Assembly (NCBI RefSeq): GCF_900103985.1
Contig: NZ_FNIE01000004.1
Location: 62,001-126,000 of the forward strand
Direction of reading: 5' to 3'
Source: Actinacidiphila guanduensis
GTDB lineage: Bacteria; Actinomycetota; Actinomycetes; Streptomycetales; Streptomycetaceae
Length of the DNA: 64,000 nucleotides
The position numbers were made by a program, and so were the translations under genes. Shown here one piece after another: positions 42,771 through 52,195 of this stretch; the first letter of the stretch is position 1, and the number at the start of each line of letters is the position of its first letter. A model generated the notes under the pieces. It had not been told where the DNA came from and ran no database searches. It saw only the letters and a list, made by a program, of their open reading frames with translations.

Positions 42771-43577
42771 TCAGGCGTTCTCCTCCGCGAACTCCGCGAC
42801 GATGCACAGCAGTTCGGACGGCATCTCGATCTGCGGCAGGTGACCGCTCGCCGCGATCAGCACGAAGCGGGCGCCTGGGATCGCGGCGGCGTACGCGCGG
42901 CCGTAGTCGCGGTCCACGACCCGGTCGCTCTCGCCCCACACCACCAGCACCGGGCTGGTGACCTTCGCCAGGCGCTCGCGCAGGCCGGGGTCCGCCATCT
43001 TGTACGGGCCCTGGTAGACGGCGAGGGAGGCCCGGTTGCCGGCCGCGGCGGCGCGCACCGCCTCGGGCAGGGCCGCCGGGTCGATGCCGAAGCGGGCGGG
43101 GTTGTGGAAGGAGAGCGCGGACAGCTCCTGGGGCGTGAGCGGGAAGATGTCCACGACCGGGTGGCCGGGCACCTCGATGCCGGCGGCGTCCACCAGGACG
43201 TATCCGCTCACCCGCTCGCTGCCGAGCAGCGCGAGTTCGGCGGCGATCCAGCCGCCTATCGAGTTGCCGACGACGATGACGTCGCGCAGGTCGAGGGTGT
43301 CGAGCAGGTCGGCGTAGAGGCGGGCGAGGGTGCCGACGTCGGTCAGCTGCTCGGGCCGTTCGGTGCCGCCGAAGCCGGGGTGGACCGGGGTGAGGACGCG
43401 GGCGCCGTGCTGTTCGGCGAGCAGGCCGGCGAAGGCGGCGACGGTCTGGGGTCCGCCGCCGCCGTGGAGCAGGAGGAAGGGGCGGCCGGAGCCCTGGTCG
43501 TCGACGGTGAGATCGACGGTGAGATCGGCACCGGGCTCGGTGCCGCCGAGGGCGAGGGTGTGGACGGTGGCGGTCAT
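42771..43577 (-). CDS. alpha/beta hydrolase, MhpC-like
   Basis: 268 residues. Oxyanion motif RPFLLLHGGGGPQTVAAFAG, nucleophile elbow IVVGNSIGGWIAAELALLG, acid in VLVVWGESDRVVDRDYG and histidine in IAASGHLPQIEMPSEL: a complete Ser-Asp-His set. Sequence style (GFGGTERPEQLTDV) fits hydrolases acting on C-C bonds or esters of small molecules. It follows the cupin gene by 81 bases on the same strand; both are likely under the divergent TetR regulator. Confidence 0.87.
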   Translation of the reverse strand: MTATVHTLALGGTEPGADLTVDLTVDDQGSGRPFLLLHGGGGPQTVAAFAGLLAEQHGARVLTPVHPGFGGTERPEQLTDVGTLARLYADLLDTLDLRDVIVVGNSIGGWIAAELALLGSERVSGYVLVDAAGIEVPGHPVVDIFPLTPQELSALSFHNPARFGIDPAALPEAVRAAAAGNRASLAVYQGPYKMADPGLRERLAKVTSPVLVVWGESDRVVDRDYGRAYAAAIPGARFVLIAASGHLPQIEMPSELLCIVAEFAEENA

Positions 43578-43658
43578 GCGTGTGCTCCTGGTCTTCCTTG
43601 CGGGGTGGGGCAGTGGCGGGGTGCGGGAGTGGCTCGGCTGCGGGGCGGGCCGGGCGGC

Positions 43659-44117
43659 TCAGGCGAAGTCGGTGGCGGGCTCGGTGGCGTAGCGGCCCAT
43701 CACCTCGGCGGCGGCCTGCGGGCTCGGGTTGCCCTCCTTGGCGAACAGCTCCTGCAGGTCGCGGAAGTACTGCACGTACAGGTCGGGGGTGAAGGTGTTG
43801 AGCAGGACGGCGGGCTCGTCGCCGCGGTTGGCGAAGGTGTGCGGGGCGCCGGGCGGGATCATGGCGAGCGTGCCGGCCGGGGCGACGTGGACGGTGTCGC
43901 CGACGGTGAAGTGCACGGTGCCGGAGACGACGTAGAAGCCCTCGTCGTGCTGGGCGTGCCGGTGCTGCTGCGGGCCCTCGGTGTGCGGCGGCACGGTGAT
44001 TTCGCCGATGCCGAGGCGGTGGTCGGTGGTGCTGCCGTCCTCGAGGATGCGCATCCGCACCGCGCCGAGCGGGATCATCTCGCCACCGGTGGGTCCGACC
44101 ACGGAAACGTCGGTCAT
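43659..44117 (-). CDS. cupin-domain protein
   Basis: 152 residues, one conserved-barrel cupin. Motif 1 reads PQQHRHAQHDEGFYVVSG (His, His, Glu ligands), motif 2 APAGTLAMIPPGAPHTFAN with the terminal histidine. Such proteins bind a divalent metal and may be dioxygenases, isomerases or small-ligand binders. It heads a two-gene unit with the hydrolase and has the TetR-type palindrome at 44132-44147 in its leader. Confidence 0.87.
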   Translation of the reverse strand: MTDVSVVGPTGGEMIPLGAVRMRILEDGSTTDHRLGIGEITVPPHTEGPQQHRHAQHDEGFYVVSGTVHFTVGDTVHVAPAGTLAMIPPGAPHTFANRGDEPAVLLNTFTPDLYVQYFRDLQELFAKEGNPSPQAAAEVMGRYATEPATDFA

Positions 44118-44131
44118 GTCGAGCTCCTTCG

Positions 44132-44147
44132 TGAGAGTGGACTCTCA
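44132..44147. promoter_or_regulatory. TetR operator, full site
   Basis: TGAGAGT and ACTCTCA inverted around GG (16 bp), 14 bases upstream of the cupin ATG. Confidence 0.65.
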
Positions 44148-44176
44148 TTAAGATAGACCGTTCACCTCCGTGATGC

Positions 44177-44190
44177 AAGTCAACTCTCAC
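44177..44190. promoter_or_regulatory. TetR operator, second site
   Basis: AAGTCAACTCTCAC repeats the GTGAGAGT(T)GAC half of the first site in opposite orientation, 50 bases before the TetR start. It may extend the operator across both divergent promoters. Confidence 0.45.
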
Positions 44191-44240
44191 AACGCGAGGA
44201 TTCGGCTACCATGAGAGGACGAACAGAGGGAGGACGACGC

Positions 44241-44837
44241 ATGACGACGGGCACCGGCCGCACCAACCAGAAGCTGCGCACGCGGACGGCGATCGTGGCC
44301 GCCGCGCGCACGCTCATCGGCACCGGGCGGGAGGTGACGATGCCGGAGATCGCGCGCGAGGCTCTGGTCTCCGAGGCGACGGCCTACCGCTACTTCCCCG
44401 ACCTGCCCTCGCTCATCGGGGAGGCGCTGGCCGGGGACTGGCCCTCCCCCGAGGAAGCCCTCGCGCCGGTCGCCGACCACCCCGATCCGGTCGAACGGGT
44501 CGCGTTCGCCTGCGAGTTCCTGCTGCGCGGGGTGCTTGCCCGGCAGGGCGCCGTCCGCGCGACGATGGCGGCCGCGCTCCTTCGTCCCGAGACGGTCGCC
44601 GCGCGGCCGGGCATCCGGTTCGGCCTGATCGAGCAGGCGCTGGCCCCCCTGCGCGCGAGCGCGCGCACCCAGGAGGCGCTGACCCAGCTCGAACGGGACC
44701 TGGCGGTGGTGGTCAGCGCCGAGGCGCTGTTCTCCCTCACCGACCTGTGCGGACTGGACGAGGAGTCGGCGGTGGCGAGCGTGGTCCGCACGGCCCGGAC
44801 GGTGACGGAGGCGGGGGTGCGGGCAGCGGGCGCGTAG
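44241..44837 (+). CDS. TetR-family transcriptional regulator
   Basis: 198 residues. Helix-turn-helix MPEIAREALVSEATAYRYF (about 36-54) is standard; the following all-helical ligand domain (PVERVAFACEFLLRGVLARQ, FGLIEQALAPLRASARTQEA) is variable as usual. ATG 44241 with GGGAGGAC upstream is preferred to an ATG 30 bases earlier. Divergent from the cupin-hydrolase unit with an operator between them, so repression of those genes until an unknown ligand binds is the simplest reading. Confidence 0.88.
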   Translation: MTTGTGRTNQKLRTRTAIVAAARTLIGTGREVTMPEIAREALVSEATAYRYFPDLPSLIGEALAGDWPSPEEALAPVADHPDPVERVAFACEFLLRGVLARQGAVRATMAAALLRPETVAARPGIRFGLIEQALAPLRASARTQEALTQLERDLAVVVSAEALFSLTDLCGLDEESAVASVVRTARTVTEAGVRAAGA

Positions 44838-44937
44838 AGCCCGGCGCCGCCCGTGCGGAGCCGGTACGGAGCCCGTACGGAGGGTGCGCGAGGTCTCGGT
44901 GCCCGGGCGCGGCGGCCGGCGAGTGCCCCGGCTGTCG

Positions 44938-45019
44938 GTGCGCGGGTACGCAGCAGTGCCCGGGCACGCAGGCACGCAAAGTGCGCGGGTACGCAGCAGG
45001 TGCGCGGGTGCGCAGGCAG
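44938..45019 (+). repeat. direct repeats in an intergenic stretch
   Basis: GTGCGCGGGTACGCAGCAG occurs exactly at 44938-44956 and 44981-44999, with a close third copy at 45000-45018. The 303-bp gap between the TetR and RidA genes has no other feature. Confidence 0.8.
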
Positions 45020-45140
45020 GCAAGTACGCGTGTGCGCCGGAGGGTGGGGGCCTGCCCGCGGGCCGTACGAAAACCGCGGGCGCTCCCCCGGCGCGGCCTG
45101 GCAGCATGGCGCGCGCCCTGCCCTCCGCGAAAGGACCGCC

Positions 45141-45557
45141 GTGGCCGCCGCCGTCACCCTCATCCGCTCCGCCGCCCTCTCCGACGTCGCCGAGTACGCC
45201 TACGCGGCCACCGCGCCCGCCGGGGCCCGGCTGGTCTTCCTCGCGGGCGCCTGCCCGCTCGACGCCGACGGGGCCACGGTCGCCGTCGGCGACTACGCGG
45301 GCCAGGCCGCCCAGGCGGTGGCCAACCTGGTCACCGCGCTCGACGCGGCCGGCGCCGGGCTCCAGGACGTCATCAGCACCCGCGTCCTCGTGACGACCAC
45401 ACGCCAGGCCGACCTGGTCACCGCCTGGCAGGTCGTCCGCGACGCCTTCGGCGACCACGACGTGCCCAGCACGCTCATGGGTGTCACGGTGCTGGGCTAC
45501 CACGACCAGCTGGTCGAGATCGAAGCGGTGGCCGCCCTCGTGGACGAGCCGAGCTGA
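45141..45557 (+). CDS. RidA (YjgF/YER057c) family protein
   Basis: 138 residues, the normal length. The trimeric Rid fold is marked by LVFLAGACPLDADGATVAVG, YAGQAAQAVANLVTALDAAG, AGLQDVISTRVLVTTTRQAD and the closing LVEIEAVAALVDEPS. RidA proteins hydrolyse reactive imines or enamines from PLP enzymes. The GTG at 45141 is chosen because AAAGGA lies about nine bases before it. It is the only gene between the TetR-type and LysR-type genes. Confidence 0.85.
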   Translation: MAAAVTLIRSAALSDVAEYAYAATAPAGARLVFLAGACPLDADGATVAVGDYAGQAAQAVANLVTALDAAGAGLQDVISTRVLVTTTRQADLVTAWQVVRDAFGDHDVPSTLMGVTVLGYHDQLVEIEAVAALVDEPS

Positions 45558-45565
45558 CAGCTCAC

Positions 45566-45580
45566 GGCCCGCGCCGGGCC
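45566..45580. terminator. small hairpin between convergent genes
   Basis: GGCCCG and CGGGCC with a CGC loop, just after the RidA stop and before the LysR stop. Confidence 0.4.
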
Positions 45581-45634
45581 CGCCCGCCCGGCGGCTGAGC
45601 CGCGTACACGGCCCGCTCGCTGACGGCCCGCTCC

Positions 45635-46570
45635 TCACCCCCGGCCCGCCCACTGCGGAATCCACGTGCCCGGCGCGTTCGGCGCCGGCGCCGCCGTGGC
45701 GAGGTGGGCGCGCAGGACCGGAAGGGCGGGGTGCGGATTGTCGCGGTGCCAGACAAGCGAGTGCGGGTAGACCGGCGTCGGGCCGGTCACCGGGATGCGG
45801 CGCAGGCCGTGGGCCGTGGGCCAGACGAGGCGGGCGTGCTCGCCCATGAAGGTGGCCAGCGCCGGGGTGTCGGCGACGGTGTCCAGCAGCGCGTCCGAGC
45901 CGAAGTTGGGGCCGGTCGCCTCGATGGTGAGGCCGAACTCGGCGACGAGGTCGTCGTAGTAGGCGGCCCACTCGGTGCCGGGGGCGATGCCCGGCATCCA
46001 TATCCGGTGCCCGACGAGCTGGTCCAGCGTCACCGAACGGGCGCCGGCCAGCGCGTGCTTGGGGCCGGTGAGCAGGTGCAGCGTCTCGTCGGCGACGCGG
46101 GCGGACACGATGTCCTCGGGCAGCGGGTGCCCGGGCGCGCCGACCGCCCGGAAGGACGCGTCGATCGTGCCCGAGCGGATGGCGGCCACGGCCGCGTCGA
46201 TCTCGAAGAGCGTCACCACGTCGAGTTCGATGTCGGGGTGCGCCTGATGGAAGGCGCGCATCAGGCCCGAGCCGGCGCCGCGCGAGGTGATGACGTCCAC
46301 CCTCAGCGGCCGGCGCCCGGCTTGCACGGAGGCGGCCGCACGCTGGGCGACACGCAGCAGTTCGCGGGCGTGGGGCAGGAACGCCTGCCCGTCGATGGTG
46401 AGTTCGGCGCCGCGCGGGGTGCGGGTGAACAGCCGTACGGCGAGGTCGCGTTCGAGTGCTGCGATGCGTTTGGAGACCGCCTGCTGCGTGACTCCCAGTT
46501 CGGCGGCGGCCTCCTGGAACCGTCCCGCGTCGGCGGCGGAGACGAAGGTCCGTACGGCATCGAGGTCCAT
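45635..46570 (-). CDS. LysR-family transcriptional regulator
   Basis: 311 residues. DNA-binding domain VRTFVSAADAGRFQEAAAEL, TQQAVSKRIAALERDLAVRL (5-50). Effector domain landmarks are LRVDVITSRGAGSGLMRAFH and TIDASFRAVGAPGHPLPEDI. It is divergent from the MFS gene; a perfect palindrome lies 18 bases upstream of its start. It probably activates or represses the exporter in response to the exported compound. Confidence 0.9.
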   Translation of the reverse strand: MDLDAVRTFVSAADAGRFQEAAAELGVTQQAVSKRIAALERDLAVRLFTRTPRGAELTIDGQAFLPHARELLRVAQRAAASVQAGRRPLRVDVITSRGAGSGLMRAFHQAHPDIELDVVTLFEIDAAVAAIRSGTIDASFRAVGAPGHPLPEDIVSARVADETLHLLTGPKHALAGARSVTLDQLVGHRIWMPGIAPGTEWAAYYDDLVAEFGLTIEATGPNFGSDALLDTVADTPALATFMGEHARLVWPTAHGLRRIPVTGPTPVYPHSLVWHRDNPHPALPVLRAHLATAAPAPNAPGTWIPQWAGRG

Positions 46571-46587
46571 ACCCGCAACCCTACGCG

Positions 46588-46604
46588 CACAACCATTGGT
46601 TGTG
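46588..46604. promoter_or_regulatory. LysR operator
   Basis: CACAACCA and TGGTTGTG inverted around T, perfect over 17 bp. A further half-site ATGGTTGT lies about 15 bases downstream, the recognition/activation-site pattern of LysR regulators. Confidence 0.65.
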
Positions 46605-46697
46605 GCTCACGGCTTCATGGTTGTTTGATCCCAGGCCACGGGACTCGCTTTGATGCTCCTGCACGCGGATCGGTTGTGGAGCGAGGAGTTCTCGGGG

Positions 46698-47948
46698 ATG
46701 AAGAGCGGGCTGGGACCACTGCTCGGGGGCCGGCTGGGGCCGCGCTTCGGGTGGCTGTGGGGAGCGTACGGCACGAGCGCCCTCGGTACGTGGCTCGCCT
46801 TCGGCGCGTTCCCGTTGATCGCCATCCGGGTGCTGCACGCCGGGCCCGTCGAGGTGGCCGCGCTGTCCTCGGTGGGTGCCGCGGTGGGCGCGGCCGTGGC
46901 GGTGCCGCTGGGCCCGTGGGTGGAGTTCCGGCCCAAGCGGCCGGTGCTGATGGCGATGGACCTCGCGCGGTTCGCGGTGCTGCTGACGATTCCGGCCGCC
47001 TACGCGCTCGGTGTGCTCGGCTTCGTCCAGCTGCTGCTGGTCTCGGTGGTCGTGGCGGCCGCCGACATCACCTTCCGCGCCGCGTCCGGGGTCCACCTCA
47101 AGTCGCTGGTGCCGCCCGGGGACCTGCTCACCGCCAACTCCCGCTTCGAGTCCACGGCGTGGACGACCACGATCGTCGGGCCGCCGCTCGGCGGCGCGGC
47201 GATCGGCCTGCTCGGCCCGGTGGCCACGGTCGTCGCCGACGCGGTCAGCTACCTGCTCTCGGCGCTGGGCATCCGCGCGACGGGAGGCGACGAGCCGCGG
47301 CCGGAACGCCGCTCGGGCGCCCGGCTGCGAGCCTCGGATCTGCTCGACGGCTGGCGGTACATCCTCGCCGACCCCGCCCTGCGCCCGCTGTTCTTCAACA
47401 CCGCGGTCTTCAACGGCCTGGTGGTGGCCGCGCAGCCGCTGCTCGACGTGCTGATGCTCGGCCGGCTCGGCTTCGCCCCCTGGCAGTACGGCCTCGCCTT
47501 CGCCGCGCCCTCCCTCGGCGGCCTGCTCGGCTCACGCCTGGCCCGCCCTCTCGCCGCCCGCCACGGCGATCACCGCGTCCTGCTCGTCTTCGGCACCCTG
47601 CGCGCCCTGTGGCCGATCGGCCTGGCCTTCACCGGCCGCGGCACGGGCGGCCTTCTGCTCGTCATCGCGGTCGAGTCGGGCCTCATCTTCTGCTGCGGTG
47701 TCTTCAACCCCGTATACGCCACCTACCGCCTCCAGCGCACCCCCACCGCCCGCGTGGCCCGCACCCTGACCGCCTGGACGGTCACCACGAAGACCTCCGC
47801 GGCCCTGCTCACCGCCCTGTGGGGCTGCTTGGGCGCCCTTCTCGGCCTCCGCCCGGCCCTTGCCCTGTCGGGCGCCCTCCTCCTGGCCACCCCCTTCCTC
47901 CTCCCCCACCGCACCCCGGCCCCCGCCCCGACCCCCTCCCCGGCCTAG
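46698..47948 (+). CDS. MFS transporter, EntS-like
   Basis: 416 residues and about 10-12 membrane helices (GWLWGAYGTSALGTWLAFGA, LLTIPAAYALGVLGFVQLLL and others). The segment AASGVHLKSLVPPGDLLTAN, then WTTTIVGPPLGGAAIGLLGP, is characteristic of the EntS/MFS_3 exporter group. ATG 46698 with GAGGAG ten bases before is preferred; an in-frame ATG 45 bases earlier lacks a site. Its tail is Pro/Ala-rich. Likely an exporter controlled by the divergent LysR protein. Confidence 0.87.
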   Translation: MKSGLGPLLGGRLGPRFGWLWGAYGTSALGTWLAFGAFPLIAIRVLHAGPVEVAALSSVGAAVGAAVAVPLGPWVEFRPKRPVLMAMDLARFAVLLTIPAAYALGVLGFVQLLLVSVVVAAADITFRAASGVHLKSLVPPGDLLTANSRFESTAWTTTIVGPPLGGAAIGLLGPVATVVADAVSYLLSALGIRATGGDEPRPERRSGARLRASDLLDGWRYILADPALRPLFFNTAVFNGLVVAAQPLLDVLMLGRLGFAPWQYGLAFAAPSLGGLLGSRLARPLAARHGDHRVLLVFGTLRALWPIGLAFTGRGTGGLLLVIAVESGLIFCCGVFNPVYATYRLQRTPTARVARTLTAWTVTTKTSAALLTALWGCLGALLGLRPALALSGALLLATPFLLPHRTPAPAPTPSPA

Positions 47949-47996
47949 CTGTTCTCCCCGGTCGGCAACACCGTCACCGGCTGGCATCCCTGCCTC

Positions 47997-49115
47997 TCAA
48001 CTCGACTGGCGGGACCGGCCTTCCGGGTCCGTCGCCGGCGGTCCCTCCTCGGGCCTGCCGAAGAAGGAGGCGAACTCGCCCAAGAGCCGCTGGGACGCCT
48101 CCCGCATCGCGGCGCGCGTCATGCCCGCCGCGTGCGGGGAAACGGTGCAGTGCGGGTTCCCCGCGAGCAGCGAGGAGAACCGTGGGCCCTCGGTGTCGAA
48201 GACGTCAACCGCTGCTCGCCACGGACCGCGGTTGGGATCGAGCAGCGCATGATGCAGGGCCTCTTCCCGTACGACGCTCGCCCGCGATGTGTTGACCAGG
48301 ACCGAGCCGGGTCGCATCAGCCGCAACTCTGCCGCACCGATGAGCCCGACTGTCTCGGCCGTGGCCGGCACATGCACGGAGACCACATCGCAACCGGCCA
48401 GCAGTTCGGCAAGCGACTCCACCCGCCGGCCGGGCCAGCCGACCGCCCGCTCGGGAGTGAACCGCGGGGACCCGCACACCCACACCTCCGCATCAAAGGC
48501 GCGCGTCAACCCCGCGACCCGCCGGGCGATCGCCCCGGAGCCCACGAGTCCCACCCGCGCCCCGGCAAGGCTGCCCGTGGGCAGGTCCTCGACTGCCGCG
48601 CCCCACGACCCCTCGCGCAGCGCGGCGGCGCGCCGCGAGACACCGCGCAACGCGTCGAGCACGAGCGCCACGGTCAGTTCGGCCACCGCGGCGGCGTTGG
48701 CTCCCGGAGTCGTACGAATGGCCACGCCCAAGCGCGTTGCCGCTGCCCGATCGAACGTGTCGGAGCCTGCCGCTGCCCGGCCTGCCAGGACCAAGCGGTG
48801 GCGTAGGCCGGGGTGGGTGGCCCGCTCCAGTACCGTCCGGGTGAGCGGGATCCCGGCCCGGCACTTCAGAGCGTCGTAACCGTGGCCCTCCGCTTCCAAG
48901 TGCGCGGCCAGCTCGGGTTCACGGAAGCCGTCGAAGTCCACCGTCTCCCAGCTCGCCTCGATCCGGGCGCGGAGCGCGGCGTCTGCCACCCGCCGCAGGT
49001 TGACCACGGGTTCCAGGCCGAGCGCGGCAAAGGCGTTCAATTCCGCGAGCGCCTGCTCCCCTGGCGCCGGATCGACGACGAGCAGGCGGCGGGGCAGACA
49101 GTGCGGTCCCGTCAC
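47997..49115 (-). CDS. D-isomer-specific 2-hydroxyacid dehydrogenase
   Basis: 372 residues. The NAD domain shows GARVGLVGSGAIARRVAGLT, the three catalytic residues lie in VNTSRASVVREE (Arg), AAVDVFDTEGPRF (Glu) and TVSPHAAGMTRAA (His). The N-terminal substrate domain is partly conserved (DALKCRAGIPLTRTVLERA). Substrate and direction are unknown; phosphoglycerate-dehydrogenase-like or hydroxypyruvate-reductase-like activity is possible. The GTG at 49115 fits GGAG six bases upstream; longer starts add an Arg/Gly-rich tail. Divergent from metE. Confidence 0.83.
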   Translation of the reverse strand: MTGPHCLPRRLLVVDPAPGEQALAELNAFAALGLEPVVNLRRVADAALRARIEASWETVDFDGFREPELAAHLEAEGHGYDALKCRAGIPLTRTVLERATHPGLRHRLVLAGRAAAGSDTFDRAAATRLGVAIRTTPGANAAAVAELTVALVLDALRGVSRRAAALREGSWGAAVEDLPTGSLAGARVGLVGSGAIARRVAGLTRAFDAEVWVCGSPRFTPERAVGWPGRRVESLAELLAGCDVVSVHVPATAETVGLIGAAELRLMRPGSVLVNTSRASVVREEALHHALLDPNRGPWRAAVDVFDTEGPRFSSLLAGNPHCTVSPHAAGMTRAAMREASQRLLGEFASFFGRPEEGPPATDPEGRSRQSS

Positions 49116-49284
49116 CGTCTGCTCCACGCTGTCCGTCTGGGGCGCGCCCCCGCCTCGGTCCCGTCGATCTCGACCCGCTCCAGCACGTCCCCTCCGCCGG
49201 CCCGGCAACGATGCCCGTCCACCCTAGGAGCCAGGGGGAGCCGCCGCCACCAGCAGACTGCGCGGGTGGCGGCGCGGCCTCCTA

Positions 49285-49500
49285 TGCTGGGAGGCGCAGC
49301 TGGTTCGCGCCCGTCCGCCAGGCGGGAGGCGTCGCAAGAGGGAACCCGGTGGGAATCCGGGACTGCCCCGCAGCGGTGAGCGGGAACGACCGCCGTCACA
49401 CGCACTGGGCCCGCAGCGGGCCTGGGAAGCTACGGCCAGTAGGTGCCTCGTGGCATACATGGGATACGAGGCGCGCCCGCGAGTCCGAAGACCTGCCACC
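49285..49500 (+). ncRNA. cobalamin riboswitch upstream of metE
   Basis: The conserved elements appear in order: AGAGGGAACCCGGTGGGAAT and CCGGGACTGCCCCGCAGCGG near 49337-49377, CACTGGGCCCGCAGCGGGCC then TGGGAAGC near 49402-49430, CCAGTAGG, and the closing GAGTCCGAAGACCTGCC near 49481-49497. It reads as an AdoCbl-class aptamer. Placement some 180 bases before metE, the B12-independent methionine synthase, implies that B12 switches metE off, as in other streptomycetes. Ends are approximate. Confidence 0.92.
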
Positions 49501-49680
49501 TGCCCGCGCCGGGACGTCCCGCGCGCGGACATCCCGGTGACCTCGAGGGCGGGTCGGCGCACACATCGGACGGGCCGCCGCACCTGCCGCGTGCCCGGCC
49601 ACCCGTCCGTGGTCCGTCACCCTTCGCCCCTTCGTCCCGCCACCGGGAGACCAGGGATTCATCTCGCGAAGGAGATCTCC

Positions 49681-51999
49681 GTGACAGCGACGTCCGCAGC
49701 CGCGGCAGCACGGGCGACCGTGTACGGCTACCCCCGCCAGGGGCCGGACAGGGAACTGAAGAAGGCCGTCGAGGGCTACTGGAAGGGCCGCGTCGGCGCC
49801 GGCGCCCTCCGGGAGACCGCCGCCGGCCTGCGCCGGGACACCTGGCGGCAGCTGGCCGACGCCGGCCTCGACGAGGTGCCGACCGGCGACTTCTCCCTTT
49901 ACGACCACGTCCTGGACACCACCGTCATGGTGGGCGCGATCCCCGAGCGGCACCGCGCGGCCGTGGCCGCCGACCCGCTGGACGGCTGTTTCGCCATGGC
50001 CCGCGGCACGCAGGACGCGGCGCCGCTGGAGATGACGAAGTGGTTCGACACGAACTACCACTACCTCGTGCCGGAGTTGGGCCCGGGTACGGTCTTCGCC
50101 GCCGATCCGGCCAAACAGCTCGGCGAGCTGGCCGAGGCGCGGGCGATGGGCCTGGCGGCGCGGCCGGTGCTGGTCGGCCCGGTCACCTACCTGCTGCTGG
50201 CCAAGCCCGCGCCGGGCGTTCCCGCGGACTTCGACCCGCTGACACTGCTGGACCGGCTGCTGCCCGTCTACGCCCAGGTGCTCGCCGACCTGCGGGCCGC
50301 GGGCGCGCGGTGGGTGCAGCTGGACGAGCCCGCCCTGGTGCAGGACCGCACCGCGGGCGAACTTGCCGCCACCGAGCGCGCCTACCGCGAGCTGGGCGGA
50401 CTCACCGACCGGCCCGAGCTGCTGGTGGCCACCTACTTCGGGCGGCTCGGCGAGGCGCTGCCGGTGCTGGCCCGCACCCCGGTCGAGGGGCTCGCCCTGG
50501 ACTTCACCGAGGCGGGCGCCGGCAACCTCGCCGATCTCGCCGCGGCCGGCGGCCTGCCGGGCAAGCGCCTGGTCGCCGGCGTCGTCGACGGCCGCAACAT
50601 CTGGGTGAACGACCTGGAGAAGTCCCTGGCCACCCTCGGCACCCTGCTGGGCCTGGCCGACCGGGTCGACGTGGCCGCGTCCTGCTCCCTGCTGCACGTG
50701 CCGCTGGACGCCGCCGTGGAGCACGGCATCGACCCGCAGATCCTGCGCTGGCTCGCCTTCGCGCGGCAGAAGACCGGCGAGGTCGTCACCCTCGCGCACG
50801 CGCTGTCCGCGGGCGCCGGCGCGATCGCCGGCGAGCTCGCGGCGAACCGCGCCGCGCTCGCCTCCCGCGCCGGCTCCCCCATCACCTTCGACCCCGCGGT
50901 ACGGGCCCGCGCCGCGGCCATCACCGCCGCCGGGACCCACCGTCCCCAGCCCTACGCCGAACGCGCGGCCGCGCAGCGGGCGCAGCTCGCCCTGCCGCTG
51001 CTGCCGACCACGACGATCGGCTCTTTCCCGCAGACCGGGGACCTGCGCGCGGCCCGCGCGGACCTGCGGGCAGGGCGGATCGGTGCCGGAGAGTACGAGG
51101 AGCGGATCAGGGCCGAGATCCGCGAGGTGATCGCCTTCCAGGAGAAGGCGGGCCTGGACGTCCTGGTGCACGGCGAGCCCGAGCGCAACGACATGGTGCA
51201 GTACTTCGCCGAGCAGCTGACGGGCTTCCTCGCCACGCGGCACGGCTGGGTGCAGTCCTACGGCACCCGGTACGTGCGCCCGCCGATCCTGGCCGGAGAC
51301 GTCTCCCGGCCCGGGCCGATGACGGTGCGCTGGACCGCCTACGCCCAGTCGCTGACCCGGCGGCCGGTCAAGGGCATGCTCACCGGCCCGGTCACCATGC
51401 TCGCCTGGTCCTTCGTCCGCGACGACCAGCCGCTCGGCGACACCGCCCGCCAGGTCGCCCTCGCCCTGCGCGACGAGGTCGCCGACCTGGAGGCCGCGGG
51501 CACGTCCGTCATCCAGGTGGACGAGCCGGCGCTGCGCGAGACCCTGCCGCTGCGGGCCGCCGACCGCCCGGCCTACCTGGCCTGGGCCACCGAGGCGTTC
51601 CGCCTGGCCACCGGCAGGGTGCGGCCGGACACCCAGGTCCACACCCACATGTGCTACGCGGAGTTCGGCGACATCGTCCAGGCCATCGACGACCTGGACG
51701 CCGACGTGATCAGCCTGGAGGCCGCCCGCTCGCACATGCAGGTCGCCCACGAGCTGGCCGCGCACGGCTATCCGCGTGAGGCGGGCCCGGGCGTCTACGA
51801 CATCCACTCGCCGCGCGTGCCGAGCCGCGACGAGGCGGCCGCGCTGCTGCGCACGGGCCTGACCGCGATCCCGGCCGAGCGGCTGTGGGTCAACCCCGAC
51901 TGCGGCCTGAAGACCCGCGGCTGGCCCGAGACCCGCTCCTCGCTGGAGAACCTGGTGGCAGCGGCCCGCACGGTCCGCGGCGAACTCGGCCGCGCCTGA
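49681..51999 (+). CDS. metE: cobalamin-independent methionine synthase
   Basis: 772 residues, full length. Transfers methyl from methyltetrahydrofolate triglutamate to homocysteine. Recognisable segments: [20 protein letters not shown] at the N-terminus, [20 protein letters not shown] opening the second barrel, [34 protein letters not shown], and the zinc ligands in [12 protein letters not shown] and [21 protein letters not shown] start after AAGGAGATC. The upstream cobalamin riboswitch predicts repression by B12. Confidence 0.97.
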   Translation: MTATSAAAAARATVYGYPRQGPDRELKKAVEGYWKGRVGAGALRETAAGLRRDTWRQLADAGLDEVPTGDFSLYDHVLDTTVMVGAIPERHRAAVAADPLDGCFAMARGTQDAAPLEMTKWFDTNYHYLVPELGPGTVFAADPAKQLGELAEARAMGLAARPVLVGPVTYLLLAKPAPGVPADFDPLTLLDRLLPVYAQVLADLRAAGARWVQLDEPALVQDRTAGELAATERAYRELGGLTDRPELLVATYFGRLGEALPVLARTPVEGLALDFTEAGAGNLADLAAAGGLPGKRLVAGVVDGRNIWVNDLEKSLATLGTLLGLADRVDVAASCSLLHVPLDAAVEHGIDPQILRWLAFARQKTGEVVTLAHALSAGAGAIAGELAANRAALASRAGSPITFDPAVRARAAAITAAGTHRPQPYAERAAAQRAQLALPLLPTTTIGSFPQTGDLRAARADLRAGRIGAGEYEERIRAEIREVIAFQEKAGLDVLVHGEPERNDMVQYFAEQLTGFLATRHGWVQSYGTRYVRPPILAGDVSRPGPMTVRWTAYAQSLTRRPVKGMLTGPVTMLAWSFVRDDQPLGDTARQVALALRDEVADLEAAGTSVIQVDEPALRETLPLRAADRPAYLAWATEAFRLATGRVRPDTQVHTHMCYAEFGDIVQAIDDLDADVISLEAARSHMQVAHELAAHGYPREAGPGVYDIHSPRVPSRDEAAALLRTGLTAIPAERLWVNPDCGLKTRGWPETRSSLENLVAAARTVRGELGRA

Positions 52000-52010
52000 C
52001 CCTCGTCCGC

Positions 52011-52059
52011 CGGGGCGCGGCTGCTGAGGGCGGCGCCCGCCCCCAGCAGCCGCGCCCCG
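52011..52059. terminator. strong terminator after metE
   Basis: A perfect 16-bp stem (52011-52026 with 52044-52059; core GCGGCTGCTG/CAGCAGCCGC), whose 17-base loop can itself pair (GGGCG/CGCCC), lies 11 bases after the metE stop and faces the convergent glycosylase gene. Confidence 0.85.
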
Positions 52060-52195
52060 CCCTCGGCTGTCGGGCCCCGCAGCGCCGACACAACGGTCCC
52101 GCCGTCCTGAGCCCCGCGGCAATCCGGCCGCCGGGCACGGGCAGGCCGATCGGGCCGCACCTGCCCGCGGGTGCCGGTCACATGAGGCCGTCCGG

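Noticed and set aside
44838-45140. Repeated GTGCGCGGGTACGCAG units considered as a CRISPR array
   Set aside because: Only three copies, with 24-bp and 0-bp spacings, no unique spacers of constant length and no cas genes.
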